A DNA stretch of 64,000 nt from Liquorilactobacillus cacaonum DSM 21116 (GCF_001436735.1 NZ_AYZE01000014.1:390673-454672); one strand, 5' to 3'; positions 20,155-29,978 are shown, numbered from the stretch's first letter. The notes: generated by a model from the sequence alone, not told the origin. Numbers and translations are program-made.

Positions 20155-21465
20155 CTATTTACGCTTACGTTCTATTAAATGTATTGGTGTTCCAGTGAAA
20201 TCAAAAGAATCTCGAATTTGATTTTCCAAAAAACGTTGGTATGAAAAATGCATTAACTCTGGATCATTGACAAAAACAACAAAAGTCGGTGGTTGTATAG
20301 CAACTTGGGTTGTGTAATAAATTCTGAGTCTCTTTCCATGATCTGTTGGTGTTGGATTACGAGCAATTGCATCCATAATAACATCGTTTAGAACAGCTGA
20401 TGGAATTCTTCTTTGATGATTATCATTAATTTTCTTAATTAATTCTGGAAGTTTATCAAGTCGTTGTTTTGTTAAGGCAGAAACAAAAATGATTGGTGCA
20501 TAACTCAAGTATTGAAATTCTTGTCGAATTTTTTCTTCGAAATCAGACATTGTGTGATTATCTTTTTTGAGTGTATCCCATTTATTAACTAAAATGATAA
20601 TTCCACGGCCAGCCTCATGTGCATAGCCAGCAACTTTTTTATCTTGTTCTCTGATTCCTTCTTCTGCATTTAAAACTACCAAAACTACATTTGACCGGTC
20701 AATTGCACGCATTGCTCTTAAAACAGAATATTTTTCTGTATTTTCATAAACCTTACCACGTTTTCTAATCCCCGCAGTATCAATTACTGTGAATTCATCG
20801 CCTTCATTTGAAATAAAAGGAGTATCTATTGCATCGCGAGTTGTTCCTTCAATATTAGAAACAATTACCCGATTTTCTCCAAGGATTGCATTTACTAAAG
20901 AGGATTTTCCAACATTAGGACGACCAATCAAACTGAATTTGATAGTTGTATCTTCTTCTTCTTCTTCTCTTTTTGGAAAAGAATGACAAATTTTATCTAA
21001 CAAATCACCAATCCCTATTCCGTGAGTACTTGAAATAGCTATTGGTTCACCAAAGCCAAGTGAGTAAAAATCAAATATATCTCCCCTAAGTTCTGGATTA
21101 TCAACTTTATTGACCGCTAAAATAATAGGTTTATCGGATTTATATAAGATACGTGCCACCTTTTCATCAGCATCTGTTATGCTCTCTTTGACACTTACAA
21201 CAAACACAATTACATCAGCTTCATCAATCGCAATTTCTGCTTGTTCCGTAATTTGTGTTAAAAATGGTTCGTCCCCGATATCAATACCACCAGTATCAAT
21301 TAAGTTGAATTTTTGGCCAAGCCATTCACTGTGTGTATATATTCTATCCCTAGTAACACCTGGAATATCTTCAACAATTGAAATTCTTTCACCAGCAATT
21401 CTATTAAATACCGTTGATTTTCCAACATTTGGACGGCCGACAATTGCTACAACTGGGTTTGCCAT
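20155..21465 (-). CDS. der: Ribosome assembly GTPase Der (EngA)
   Basis: Essential GTPase with two tandem G domains used in 50S assembly. In the 436-residue product the first G1 motif GRPNVGKS is at 10-17 with NKVD near 119-122, and the second G1 GRPNVGKS is at about 181-188 with NKWD further on. A KH-like C-terminal domain ends in a basic RKRK tail. AGAGGG lies seven bases before ATG 21465; a longer frame to 21537 reaches back over the upstream terminator and is rejected. Confidence 0.96.
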   Translation of the reverse strand: MANPVVAIVGRPNVGKSTVFNRIAGERISIVEDIPGVTRDRIYTHSEWLGQKFNLIDTGGIDIGDEPFLTQITEQAEIAIDEADVIVFVVSVKESITDADEKVARILYKSDKPIILAVNKVDNPELRGDIFDFYSLGFGEPIAISSTHGIGIGDLLDKICHSFPKREEEEEDTTIKFSLIGRPNVGKSSLVNAILGENRVIVSNIEGTTRDAIDTPFISNEGDEFTVIDTAGIRKRGKVYENTEKYSVLRAMRAIDRSNVVLVVLNAEEGIREQDKKVAGYAHEAGRGIIILVNKWDTLKKDNHTMSDFEEKIRQEFQYLSYAPIIFVSALTKQRLDKLPELIKKINDNHQRRIPSAVLNDVIMDAIARNPTPTDHGKRLRIYYTTQVAIQPPTFVVFVNDPELMHFSYQRFLENQIRDSFDFTGTPIHLIERKRK

Positions 21466-21512
21466 TTTACATCCCTCTTTTCTATTAAAATATATTAATT
21501 TGCTTATATCAG

Positions 21513-21545
21513 CAAAAAAACGATAGATATTCAACAATCTATCGC
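21513..21545 (-). terminator. Terminator after the S1-domain gene
   Basis: The minus-strand hairpin GCGATAGAT / ATCTATCG has an eight-base loop and seven T after it. It separates the S1-domain gene from der. Confidence 0.82.
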
Positions 21546-21609
21546 TTCTGTGCTAAAGAATAACTACTAGATTTATTTAATACTGAACTACTTGAAAGAT
21601 TTTACTTAA

Positions 21610-22809
21610 TTAGTCTTCATCCTTCAAATCACCAATAAGATCTCCAAGTGTAAATCCAGTGCTTTCTTCAGGAAGTTCAACTTTTTCTTTCTGAGGAGCT
21701 TTCTTTTGTTCATCACTAGCAACACTCGGCTTTTCTTCGAGTGCTTTAATTGATAATGCCAAGCGGTGCTCATCTGGATGTACATTTAGAACCTTAACTT
21801 TTACAACTTCACCTGAAGTTAAAACTTCATTTGGTGTAGCGATATGTTTATGTGAAATTTGAGAAATATGCACAAGACCTTCTACCCCAGGGAAAATTTC
21901 AACAAAAGCTCCAAAACTCGTAAGGCGTTTTACAGTACCTTCAAGTACATCGCCTTCAGCAACTTTTTCTGCAATATTATCCCATGGTTGTGGTAAGGTT
22001 TGCTTGATTGAAAGTGAAATACGGTTCTTTTCAGAATCAATGGAAAGCACTTTAACTTTTACAGATTCACCAACTTTTAGAGCATCGGATGGTTTATTCA
22101 CTCTTTCAAATGAAATCTCTGAAACATGCACTAATCCATCAATACCACCAAGATCTACGAAAGCTCCAAAGTTTGTTAAACGAGCAACTTTACCTTCAAC
22201 AAAATCACCAACAACTAAATTAGACAATGTCTCAGCTTTTTTAGCGTCACGAGCTGCCTTAACAATTTCTTTGTGTGAAAGAATTAAACGGTTCTCACTT
22301 GGTTCGATTTCGATAATCTTAAGCTCAAGTTCCTTACCTTTGTATTGATTTAAATCTTCTACAAAGCGATCATCAACCATCGATGCAGGAATAAAGCCAC
22401 GAACTCCAGCATCAACAACCAATCCACCCTTAACTACTTGAGTTACAGGTGCAACAATCGTTTCGCCTGATTCAAATTTTTTCTCGATTTCATCCCATAT
22501 TTTGCGTGATTCGAGACGACGTTGGGATAACAAATAGCTACCGCCTTCTTTATCTGAACCAATCCGAGAAATAATTACAAGGTCAATCACGTCACCTATA
22601 GTAATATTATCAGAAACTTCTTCGTCAGGTTTAAGGCTTAATTCTTTAAATGGAACTACACCTTCAACGCCAGCTCCTTCAATTCCAACAATAACTTGTT
22701 TAGCATCATCAATGGCTAAAACTTCACCCTTAACCACATCACCAATTTTAACTTCATTAACGCTATTTAAAGCCTCTAATAAATCCTTATTTGCATCTGT
22801 TTCACTCAT
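21610..22809 (-). CDS. rpsA: Four-S1-domain RNA-binding protein (ribosomal protein S1 homologue, YpfD)
   Basis: A 399-residue protein made of four S1 RNA-binding folds. The third and fourth are the clearest (VGDFVEGKVARLTNFGAFVD near 210 and GDVLEGTVKRLTSFGAFVEI near 295). A Lys/Glu-rich tail follows. It is annotated as S1 in lactobacilli, but has four rather than the six domains of E. coli S1, so whether it is a true ribosomal subunit is uncertain. AAGGAGG nine bases before ATG 22809 sets the start. It follows cmk, the conserved cmk-rpsA pairing. Confidence 0.92.
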   Translation of the reverse strand: MSETDANKDLLEALNSVNEVKIGDVVKGEVLAIDDAKQVIVGIEGAGVEGVVPFKELSLKPDEEVSDNITIGDVIDLVIISRIGSDKEGGSYLLSQRRLESRKIWDEIEKKFESGETIVAPVTQVVKGGLVVDAGVRGFIPASMVDDRFVEDLNQYKGKELELKIIEIEPSENRLILSHKEIVKAARDAKKAETLSNLVVGDFVEGKVARLTNFGAFVDLGGIDGLVHVSEISFERVNKPSDALKVGESVKVKVLSIDSEKNRISLSIKQTLPQPWDNIAEKVAEGDVLEGTVKRLTSFGAFVEIFPGVEGLVHISQISHKHIATPNEVLTSGEVVKVKVLNVHPDEHRLALSIKALEEKPSVASDEQKKAPQKEKVELPEESTGFTLGDLIGDLKDED

Positions 22810-22900
22810 GGACCATGTCCTCCTTAACGACTCAACTCTAATCTCTATTCTAGCCGAATTCAATTAAAAATTCCAGTTAAAATATACTTTTAGTGAGATT

Positions 22901-23572
22901 TCAAGCTTTTTTTTCAATTATTTTCATTATTTTGACAATTACTTGTTCAATTGTCAAATTTGTTGTATCTAATTTGATTGCGTCTTCTGCTTTTACAAGT
23001 GGAGAGATTGAACGTGTAGAATCCTTATAGTCTCTTTTTTCAATCTCTTGCTCCAAAATCGCAAGAGGCGTATCAATCCCTTTTGAAATATTTTCTTTAT
23101 ATCGGCGCAAAGCTCTTTCTTTTACACTAGCTACCATAAAAATTTTTATGTCTGCATCAGGTAAAACTGTTGTTCCAATATCACGACCATCCATCACGAT
23201 TCCACCTGCAGAAGCAATTTTTTGCTGTAAATCGGTGAGATATTTTCGGACAGCTACCTGAGCTGCAACAGTTGAAACATTATTACTGATTTTAGGCATT
23301 CTAATTTCTTTTGTTACTTCTTGATTATTAACAAAAACTTGCTGTCCGTCTTCAGAAGGTACAAATTTGATAGTTATATCATCTAGAACTTTTTCTAATT
23401 CTAACTCATTATCCAACGGAATGTCTTTTTGTATTGCTGCCCAAGTCACTGAACGATACATTGCACCAGTATCGCAGTACACATAATTCAAATTATGAGC
23501 AACTAATTTTGCAATTGTACTTTTACCAGCAGAAGCAGGTCCATCAATTGCAATTTGTAATAATTTTGCCAT
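22901..23572 (-). CDS. cmk: Cytidylate kinase
   Basis: Phosphorylates CMP and dCMP with ATP. The 223-residue protein has the P-loop DGPASAGKST (10-19), the CMP-binding YCDTGAMYR, and DGRDIGTTVLPDADIKIF. AAAGG precedes the ATG. It lies directly upstream of the S1-homologue gene. No anomaly is seen. Confidence 0.96.
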   Translation of the reverse strand: MAKLLQIAIDGPASAGKSTIAKLVAHNLNYVYCDTGAMYRSVTWAAIQKDIPLDNELELEKVLDDITIKFVPSEDGQQVFVNNQEVTKEIRMPKISNNVSTVAAQVAVRKYLTDLQQKIASAGGIVMDGRDIGTTVLPDADIKIFMVASVKERALRRYKENISKGIDTPLAILEQEIEKRDYKDSTRSISPLVKAEDAIKLDTTNLTIEQVIVKIMKIIEKKA

Positions 23573-23636
23573 TTTGAGTAAGCCTTTCTGATTATAAATT
23601 TAGATTTGTAAAAAAGAAATACTTCTATTTTTGTTT

Positions 23637-24251
23637 CTATTTAACACGTATTGACTGTCCTGGCGTAAGTGTTGAACTTGCGCTAAGTGTAGGATTTAAC
23701 TCAAGTAATTCCTGAACAGTGAGACCATTGTTAACAGCTACACGATACATACCCTGGCCAGCAGCAACGGTCACATATTCACCACTCGCTGTCGAAGAAG
23801 AATTGGATGCTACACTTGGCGTACTTGAAGAAGTTGTCGTACTTTCACTTGAACTGGCAGCAACATAACTAGAGCTACTTGAAGATTCATCTTCAGTGTA
23901 TTCATTTGTAGAGCTTGTAGCTGAGGAAACAGCTACAGAACTTGAAGAAGATACTTTTTTTGACGATGCCTTTTTTGAACTGCTTTTTTTACTCGAACTA
24001 GATTCAGCAACATCAATATTACTACCACCGCCAGAAGCTGATTGTGATGTGTTTTGTGATATAAAGTAAAGTGCGACTGTTCCTAGAATAATTGCAATAA
24101 AAACGACCAATAACGATGTAGTTAACACACTATTAGCACGACTGCTCTTTCGACTCGCTGAACGTGAATAATTTCCACTATTATCTCGAACATTGTCAAA
24201 AGATTTATCCCAAGGTTGTTGTTTTTCTTGGTCTGAAGTTTTACGACTCAT
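23637..24251 (-). CDS. LysM-domain membrane-anchored protein with Ser-rich linker
   Basis: A 204-residue bitopic protein: a polar cytoplasmic N-terminus (1-41), one membrane segment (42-65), a Ser-dominated low-complexity linker (about 68-155), and one C-terminal LysM domain (about 158-203) beginning YVTVAAGQGMYRVA. LysM binds the N-acetylglucosamine backbone of peptidoglycan, so the protein probably bridges membrane and wall. The architecture resembles B. subtilis YpbE, and the position near recQ and ypbB matches. The Ser runs could carry O-glycans, which is inference. Confidence 0.85.
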   Translation of the reverse strand: MSRKTSDQEKQQPWDKSFDNVRDNSGNYSRSASRKSSRANSVLTTSLLVVFIAIILGTVALYFISQNTSQSASGGGSNIDVAESSSSKKSSSKKASSKKVSSSSSVAVSSATSSTNEYTEDESSSSSSYVAASSSESTTTSSSTPSVASNSSSTASGEYVTVAAGQGMYRVAVNNGLTVQELLELNPTLSASSTLTPGQSIRVK

Positions 24252-24337
24252 AAAAATTTCCCCCTCAAATAATCATATATATTCTACCATAGGTTTATAT
24301 AGCAAGTCATAATTCTTTACTTAAGAATTACTTTAAG

Positions 24338-25780
24338 TTATAAAGTTTTAAAAAAAATATCCAGGATATCTTCATAATCTGATACTTGATTAATAATTTG
24401 TTCTTTTTTCTCTTTCTCACATTTAAAATAGTCTATATTGATTGGTTCACCCTTTAATTGACAACAATCAACACCGTGCTTAGTTTGCATTTCTTCATCA
24501 AAATATTGCAATAGGAATTTTCTTTTACAACTAGGTGTCTCAATATATTCCAAAAGATACATTAATTTATTATATTTCTCCTGGCGCCTTTTTAAAAAAA
24601 TTTGTTTTATTTCAGAAGTAGGAATTCCTTGCTCAAAATAATATTGTAAAACATTCTCTTTGTCAGAAACATTAGCAACAGTACCTTTAGGTTGAAAATT
24701 TTCAATATCAAAATCATCAGGTAAACTATTAATGCTTAGTTGCTCTTGTAAATTAATATCTGCTTTGGTATAGAGTAAAATTGCAAGGCTCCTTTCCCCA
24801 TTTCTTCCGGCTCTTCCAATTTCTTGCACGTAACTTTCCAAGTCACTTGGAAGATGATAGTGAATAACAAAACGAACATCTTTCTTATTAATTCCCATTC
24901 CAAAAGCGCTTGTTGCACAAATGATATCTAACTGATTCTCCATAAACTGATGTTGAGTCATATACCGATCCCTAGAACTTAAAGCAGCATGATAAGGTGC
25001 TATACGAAGACTTGTTTCCGCCTTTAGTAATTCACTAATCTTGTTTGCCTGTTTTTTACTTGAAAAATAAATTATTCCAGGAGATTTTAATTTTTTAACT
25101 ATATCAATTAGGTAAGTGTTCTTTTCATAATTTGATATGGTTTCATGAACACCCAAAAAAATATTAGGTCGATCAACTGAGCGCCGGACGACAAATTTTT
25201 TTTCATCGTTGGAGAACAAATTGTGTTGAATATCTTGGGCAACATTGTTTGTTGCTGTTGCTGTTAATGCAAGAGTTAGCGGATTATGTAATAAATGACG
25301 AAACTTTTTTATCCTTAAATAATCCGGGCGAAAATCCGGTCCCCACTGAGAAATACAATGAGCTTCATCAACTACTAAAAGACCGATTGATAACATAGCC
25401 AATTTTTTTTCAACCAGATCATTTTTTAACATTTCTGGTGATAAATAGATAAAGGAATAATCAGAAATATTTGCTAATATCATTTGCTTGTCTACAAATG
25501 ATAATTCAGAGGTTAATGCAATTACCTTTTTTTCACCGGCATATTTTAGTTGCTCTATTTGATCATGCATCAATGATAATAATGGTGAAATGACAATGAC
25601 AGTTTTTTTTAAAATTTTACCTGTCAGCTGGTAGCACAAAGACTTGCCCGTACCTGTTGGCAAAATTCCTAGTGTTGATTTACCTTCTAACAAATTTTCG
25701 ATAATTTCACTTTGACCCCTCTTAAAATCGGAATAGCCGTAATAATGTTTTAAAAAATTTTTCAGTTGACTACTATCCAA
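24338..25780 (-). CDS. recQ: RecQ-family DNA helicase (short form)
   Basis: Superfamily 2 3'-5' DNA helicase. The 480-residue product has Walker A LPTGTGKS (about 40-47), VVDEAHCISQWG, TATAT, and the QEIGRAGRNGE arginine-finger motif. It ends with a Cys-containing zinc region (CKR...CC), with no room for the RQC winged helix or HRDC domain, like B. subtilis RecS. I chose TTG 25780 because AAAGGAG lies eight bases upstream. This start overlaps the ypbB stop by eight bases, so translation is probably coupled. Confidence 0.9.
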   Translation of the reverse strand: MDSSQLKNFLKHYYGYSDFKRGQSEIIENLLEGKSTLGILPTGTGKSLCYQLTGKILKKTVIVISPLLSLMHDQIEQLKYAGEKKVIALTSELSFVDKQMILANISDYSFIYLSPEMLKNDLVEKKLAMLSIGLLVVDEAHCISQWGPDFRPDYLRIKKFRHLLHNPLTLALTATATNNVAQDIQHNLFSNDEKKFVVRRSVDRPNIFLGVHETISNYEKNTYLIDIVKKLKSPGIIYFSSKKQANKISELLKAETSLRIAPYHAALSSRDRYMTQHQFMENQLDIICATSAFGMGINKKDVRFVIHYHLPSDLESYVQEIGRAGRNGERSLAILLYTKADINLQEQLSINSLPDDFDIENFQPKGTVANVSDKENVLQYYFEQGIPTSEIKQIFLKRRQEKYNKLMYLLEYIETPSCKRKFLLQYFDEEMQTKHGVDCCQLKGEPINIDYFKCEKEKKEQIINQVSDYEDILDIFFKTL

Positions 25781-26798
25781 TATTTTTACTCCTTTCAATC
25801 TGAAATAATCTAAATTTGAAAAATTCTATTTTATTATCTAATTGCCTGTATTCCCAATCAATCGGATTACCCTTGAAAGTATTCATTAGTATACTATAAT
25901 CATCATGCGTAATAATTTTACTATAACTAAAATCATTACGCAAAATAGCACTTTCTAACAAATGCTCTTTAATTGTGCTGATTTTTAAATTTCTCTGTGT
26001 TGCAATTTTATTAGCTGTTAAATTTTCTTTAAATAACTGATATGAAATCTCTGTACTTTTTGACAATTGACTCAGATTACTAAAGGGAGCAATCAGTTGT
26101 CTAAAAAGACCATCTTCTTTTAGAAGAAAAAAAGCAAATTGCATACTCAAATCACGCCAAAGTAATAAAATTTCTTCCTTAGAAAACTGTGGTATTAAAA
26201 CTGTGATTTGTTCCGCAGTTTGCCCAATATTAGCATGTCCGGTAAAAAGAGCCATAAAGATATTGCCGTATTCGTGTGGAAATTCGCCCAAAAAAGTTAA
26301 TAATTTCTGTTTAAGAACTTGCGGTAACTCACTTCTATCTTTTACTAATGATAACCATTTTTTCAACGCAAATTGGGCTCTTAGTGGAGAGTTTACTACA
26401 TAGTATTTTTTGTTGTGATATGAAAGTTCTGATATAACTTGTATAAGTAATGGTAATAGCTCTAACCATCGCTTTTCATTAATATATTGAAAAATATATG
26501 GTTTTGAAATTACATATGTATTATCAAGATATTCTTTCTTTTGAAAAATTCCTTCAGCCGTAAGAACAAGGCCTTTCGGTGTAGCTAATAAATATTTATT
26601 TTTTATTAATTTATTTATTTGTAAATCAAACTTTTTTTCATCTAATGTCGGTTCAACATTTAACCAATCTAAAATATGATATTGCATTCCCCAATAAAGG
26701 TTTGAAACTGTTCTTTTATTACAAAGTATCTGTCTAATCACAATAGGTCGTCTAGATTGAGTCTCTGAAAAAAAGAGTAACCATTTTTTTTCACCCAC
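25773..26798 (-). CDS. YpbB-like helix-turn-helix protein
   Basis: A 341-residue soluble protein with a C-terminal HTH_40-type helix-turn-helix (about 260-320, with KENLTANKIATQRNLKISTI) and an N-terminal region of unknown function. The start is GTG, with AAGGAGGG six bases upstream. It overlaps recQ, and the ypbB-recQ pair is conserved in Bacilli, so it may help the helicase; no direct function is known to me. Confidence 0.82.
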   Translation of the reverse strand: MGEKKWLLFFSETQSRRPIVIRQILCNKRTVSNLYWGMQYHILDWLNVEPTLDEKKFDLQINKLIKNKYLLATPKGLVLTAEGIFQKKEYLDNTYVISKPYIFQYINEKRWLELLPLLIQVISELSYHNKKYYVVNSPLRAQFALKKWLSLVKDRSELPQVLKQKLLTFLGEFPHEYGNIFMALFTGHANIGQTAEQITVLIPQFSKEEILLLWRDLSMQFAFFLLKEDGLFRQLIAPFSNLSQLSKSTEISYQLFKENLTANKIATQRNLKISTIKEHLLESAILRNDFSYSKIITHDDYSILMNTFKGNPIDWEYRQLDNKIEFFKFRLFQIERSKNIG

Positions 26799-26949
26799 AA
26801 ATAGCCCTCCTTTTTTAATAACATATCTATTCTACATTATTAATACGGAATTGGGTGAGAATATGAAAAAAATTGGTAATTATTTTAAAATTGCAAAAGA
26901 ATCATGTACAACAATATTATTGTCTAGCTGATGGTTTTTTATAGGAACC

Positions 26950-26989
26950 AAAAAAGTTAGACTATAATGCAACCATTAGCCTAACTTTT
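26950..26989. terminator. Terminator after ribU
   Basis: AAAAAGTTAG and CTAACTTTT arms enclose about 19 bases (with an inner CTA/TAG pairing), with T tracts on both strands. On the minus strand it follows ribU by 43 bases. The 234-base gap up to ypbB otherwise shows only a doubtful plus-strand 22-codon frame. Confidence 0.7.
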
Positions 26990-27032
26990 CACTGACATAT
27001 TAATATTTATTCAATTTTAAATCCTGCATAAT

Positions 27033-27611
27033 TTATTTTAGTACTATTGATCTGGAAACTATCCATTCGCGCAACTTAACAAATAAGACCCAAAAAACAA
27101 TACCAACTAGTAATCCTTTTATTAAATTAAAAGGCACAATTCCAATTAAAACAAATTTTGCAAGTGGCATAGATAGCTTCATACCCAAAATGCTCATATA
27201 TAGTGGCATAAATACAAAATAATTGGCTAGAGATAAAATGACAGTTAAACTCAGTGTTCCAAACATTATTGATCTAATAATATTCCAAAAGTTGACTGCA
27301 TGATGGTTACGTAATGTAAAAAATATTGGCAACGTCAATGTTAAAGAGGCAATAAAATTAGTTGCCACACCAATTAGATTATCAAGCGAAGGTCCTGAGA
27401 TTAAAAAATAAAGAATTGAGCGAATCAAAGCAATCTCAATACCACCTAAAGGTCCCAAAATGAACATTCCAAACAAAATAGGAATATCCGAAAAATCAAC
27501 TTTCATATATGGAACTAAAGGAATTACGACAAAAGACAAAAACATTAACAAATATGAAATTCCAGCTAAACTAGCAGAAATAACATAACGACGAGTAGCA
27601 GTATAGACCAT
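27033..27611 (-). CDS. ribU: Riboflavin ECF transporter substrate-binding protein RibU
   Basis: Membrane S-component that binds riboflavin and works with the shared EcfA/EcfA'/EcfT module, none of which is in this window. The 192-residue protein has about six hydrophobic segments and the family features SDIPILFGMFILGPLGGI and an RSILYFL stretch. ATG 27611 follows AGGAGG by eight bases. An FMN riboswitch with its own terminator lies upstream, which independently supports the substrate. No riboflavin synthesis genes are nearby, so the cell probably scavenges the vitamin. Confidence 0.95.
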   Translation of the reverse strand: MVYTATRRYVISASLAGISYLLMFLSFVVIPLVPYMKVDFSDIPILFGMFILGPLGGIEIALIRSILYFLISGPSLDNLIGVATNFIASLTLTLPIFFTLRNHHAVNFWNIIRSIMFGTLSLTVILSLANYFVFMPLYMSILGMKLSMPLAKFVLIGIVPFNLIKGLLVGIVFWVLFVKLREWIVSRSIVLK

Positions 27612-27653
27612 CAAAAAAACCTCCTGATGTTCATCTTCACGGATCCATTTGAA

Positions 27654-27688
27654 TACAAAAAACCTGCTGATCAGAGACCAACAGGGTT
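27654..27688 (-). terminator. FMN riboswitch expression-platform terminator
   Basis: The minus-strand AACCCTGTTG pairs with CAGCAGGTT (one bulged C) and is followed by TTTTTTG. It sits between the aptamer and the ribU ribosome site. AGGG at the 3' end of the aptamer region is complementary to CCCT in the 5' arm and can form the alternative structure. Confidence 0.8.
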
Positions 27689-27717
27689 AAATGACATTTT
27701 ATAATCAAACAAGCCCT

Positions 27718-27830
27718 ATCTTCTTTATCCAGACTTTACTGTCGGTTTTGGAATTACACCAAATCAACTGCATAAATGCAGGTCGCGGACTTTTACCGCC
27801 GGTCGGGATTTTCACCCTGCCCCTGAAGAT
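27718..27830 (-). ncRNA. FMN riboswitch (RFN element)
   Basis: The minus strand carries the RFN signature: closing stem ATCTTC (27825-27830) and GAAGAT (27718-27723), GGGGCAGGGTGAAAATCCCG, ACCGGCGGTAAAAGTCCGCG, and the distal CCGACAGTAAAGTCTGGAT. High FMN should favour the downstream terminator and switch off ribU. It controls only ribU here. Confidence 0.96.
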
Positions 27831-27895
27831 AAACCATATTATTTTTATTACAAAACAAAGTGTAGCACTATTTTTTCATTAATGCAACTATTTAT

Positions 27896-28615
27896 TTACT
27901 TATTTTTAAGATGTAAAACTTCGTCATTTGTTAATTCTCGGTATTCACCGGATGTCAAGCCATCCAAAGTTAAAAAACCGTACGTTTCACGCTTTAATTT
28001 TTCCACTGGATGTCCAATTGCATCAAACATTTTTTTAACTTGATGATAACGACCTTCATGAATTGTCAGCGAAACCAATGATTTATTTTTTTTCTGATCA
28101 GAAGATAATAACTTTGCTTTCGCAGGTGCTGTCTTCTTTCCCTCAATTGTTATACCCAACCTTAGCTTTTTAAAGTCTTCATTTGCTGGAATACCTGAAA
28201 CTTTAGCAACGTATGTTTTGGCAATCTTATTTCTAGGATGCATCAATTTATTAGCTAAATCCCCATCATTTGTCATGAGTAACAATCCTGATGTATCATA
28301 ATCTAATCGTCCTACCGGATAAATTCGCTGCTCAACATTTTTAAAATAATCAGTTACAACTTTCCTTTCCTTATCATCGCTTGCTGCTGTAATTACTCCT
28401 CTAGGTTTATAAAAAAGGAAATATACTTTTTTTTCTATATCTAGTGTTTTGCCTGAAACTACAACTACATCGCTAACTGATACTTTTGTCCCTAATTCCT
28501 TAACAATTTTTCCATTAACAGAAACTAGTCCAGCCAAAATCATTTTTTCAGAAGCTCTTCTTGAAGCTACTCCAGCATTTGCCATGACCTTTTGTAATCG
28601 TTCAGTTGTTTCCAT
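27896..28615 (-). CDS. rluB: 23S rRNA pseudouridine synthase RluB-type (RsuA family)
   Basis: Converts a uridine of 23S rRNA helix 89 (U2605 in E. coli numbering) to pseudouridine. The 239-residue product has an N-terminal S4 RNA-binding domain (about 4-60) and the RsuA/RluB catalytic domain, with Asp105 in VGRLDYDTSGLLLMTNDGDL. GGGAG lies eight bases before ATG 28615; a longer frame to 28714 runs into scpB and is not used. It is the last gene of the scpA-scpB-rluB run. The exact target base is inferred from the family. Confidence 0.93.
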   Translation of the reverse strand: METTERLQKVMANAGVASRRASEKMILAGLVSVNGKIVKELGTKVSVSDVVVVSGKTLDIEKKVYFLFYKPRGVITAASDDKERKVVTDYFKNVEQRIYPVGRLDYDTSGLLLMTNDGDLANKLMHPRNKIAKTYVAKVSGIPANEDFKKLRLGITIEGKKTAPAKAKLLSSDQKKNKSLVSLTIHEGRYHQVKKMFDAIGHPVEKLKRETYGFLTLDGLTSGEYRELTNDEVLHLKNK

Positions 28616-28634
28616 GTTTTTTTCTCCCATTTCT

Positions 28635-29231
28635 TTATTTAGTATCTTCAAAAGTTTGATTAAATAAATCAAGTAAATTTTGTTCACCACTACCACTATC
28701 AAGTGCAACTTCATCAGAAACTTCTGGTAATGGCGGCAAATCCTCTAAGGAGTGTAATCCAAAGTAATTTAAAAAGTTTTCTGTTGTTGTGTATAAGATA
28801 GGTCTTCCTGGAGCATCTAAGCGTCCATCTTCTTTAATAAGTTCAAAAGCTAATAACTTTTGAATAGAGCCATGTGATTTAATCCCACGGATTTCATCAA
28901 TTTTTACTCTTGTAACCGGTTGTTGATATGCAATAATTGCTAATGCCTCTAATGATGCACGCGAAAGTTTAGTCATATTTGGTGTTTCAAAATAACTCTT
29001 TAATAACATTGCAAAATTACTTTTGGTTGCTAGACGATAAACTTCATCTGTGGCAATTATCTCTAAAGAACAGCTTGGATCTTTTTCATACTTCTTTTTC
29101 AATAGATTTATTTGTTCCATCACAGCTGGCTTAAGCAAACCCATTAACTGAGAAATTTCATTTAATGATATTCCTTCGTTTCCAGATACAAAAAGGAGTG
29201 CTTCAATTTTTGCTAAAATCATTGATGACAT
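28635..29231 (-). CDS. scpB: Segregation and condensation protein ScpB
   Basis: Winged-helix kite subunit of the SMC condensin complex, partner of ScpA. The 198-residue protein has the ScpB core AKIEALLFVSG, LEALAIIAYQQPVTR and IDEIRGIKSH, with an acidic C-terminal tail. GAGGAG lies ten bases upstream of the ATG, and the gene follows scpA by three bases. Smc is not in the window. Confidence 0.95.
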   Translation of the reverse strand: MSSMILAKIEALLFVSGNEGISLNEISQLMGLLKPAVMEQINLLKKKYEKDPSCSLEIIATDEVYRLATKSNFAMLLKSYFETPNMTKLSRASLEALAIIAYQQPVTRVKIDEIRGIKSHGSIQKLLAFELIKEDGRLDAPGRPILYTTTENFLNYFGLHSLEDLPPLPEVSDEVALDSGSGEQNLLDLFNQTFEDTK

Positions 29232-29234
29232 TGA

Positions 29235-29978
29235 CTATACACTCCTCAAAATAATATTAGACAAGTATTTTTCTTGAATTATCTCCACTGTACCTCTTTT
29301 AGTAAGTTCTAGCATAGCTAAAAAACTAGTCACAACTTTCTCAATATGTATTTCTTCGTTTAAAAAAAGTTCATCAAACGTCAAGGAAGGCTGTTTTGAT
29401 AATAAAAAAAGTATGTTTGTCATTTCATCTTCAATTGTAAAATTTTCTTTTTTTATATGGCTTTTTGTAGTAATTTTATTTTTTTTTGATACTAATAATC
29501 TAAAAAAAGCCTGCTGCAACATAGCGACAGGCTGCTGATCTTTTAATAATATTTTTCGCACACCATCAGGTTCAGGTGCCTGTTCTCTTGTATAATGTAA
29601 AGATCTTGTTGCAAACAAGCCATCTAAATTTTCAGCAGCCATCTGATAACACTGATGTTCTAATAGTTGTTGAACTAATTCCAATCTTGGATCAATAATC
29701 GTGTTATCGTCTTCTAACTCCTCATGATTGGGCAAAAGTAATTTACTTTTAATATTCAGTAAAGTCGATGCCATCACCAAATACTCTCCCGCAATATCTA
29801 ATTCCAACGTTTGCATTTGATGGAGTTGCTCAATATATTGAGTTGTTATTTCAGCCATTGGAATATCATATATATCCATCCGATTTTGCTTGATTAGCTG
29901 CAACAATAAATCCAAAGGACCTTCAAAAATTTCTAATTTAAACATCGGTTTCTGATTTTCAGAATTAGTTGTCATCAT
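29235..29978 (-). CDS. scpA: Segregation and condensation protein ScpA
   Basis: Kleisin subunit that bridges the SMC heads. The 247-residue protein begins FKLEIFEGPLDLLLQLIKQN, with DIPMAEITTQYIEQL and LVMASTLLNIKSKLLLP, and has a C-terminal winged helix. GGGAG precedes paired ATG codons. Its start overlaps the end of ribT by 14 bases, so it is co-transcribed with ribT, scpB and rluB. Confidence 0.95.
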   Translation of the reverse strand: MMTTNSENQKPMFKLEIFEGPLDLLLQLIKQNRMDIYDIPMAEITTQYIEQLHQMQTLELDIAGEYLVMASTLLNIKSKLLLPNHEELEDDNTIIDPRLELVQQLLEHQCYQMAAENLDGLFATRSLHYTREQAPEPDGVRKILLKDQQPVAMLQQAFFRLLVSKKNKITTKSHIKKENFTIEDEMTNILFLLSKQPSLTFDELFLNEEIHIEKVVTSFLAMLELTKRGTVEIIQEKYLSNIILRSV

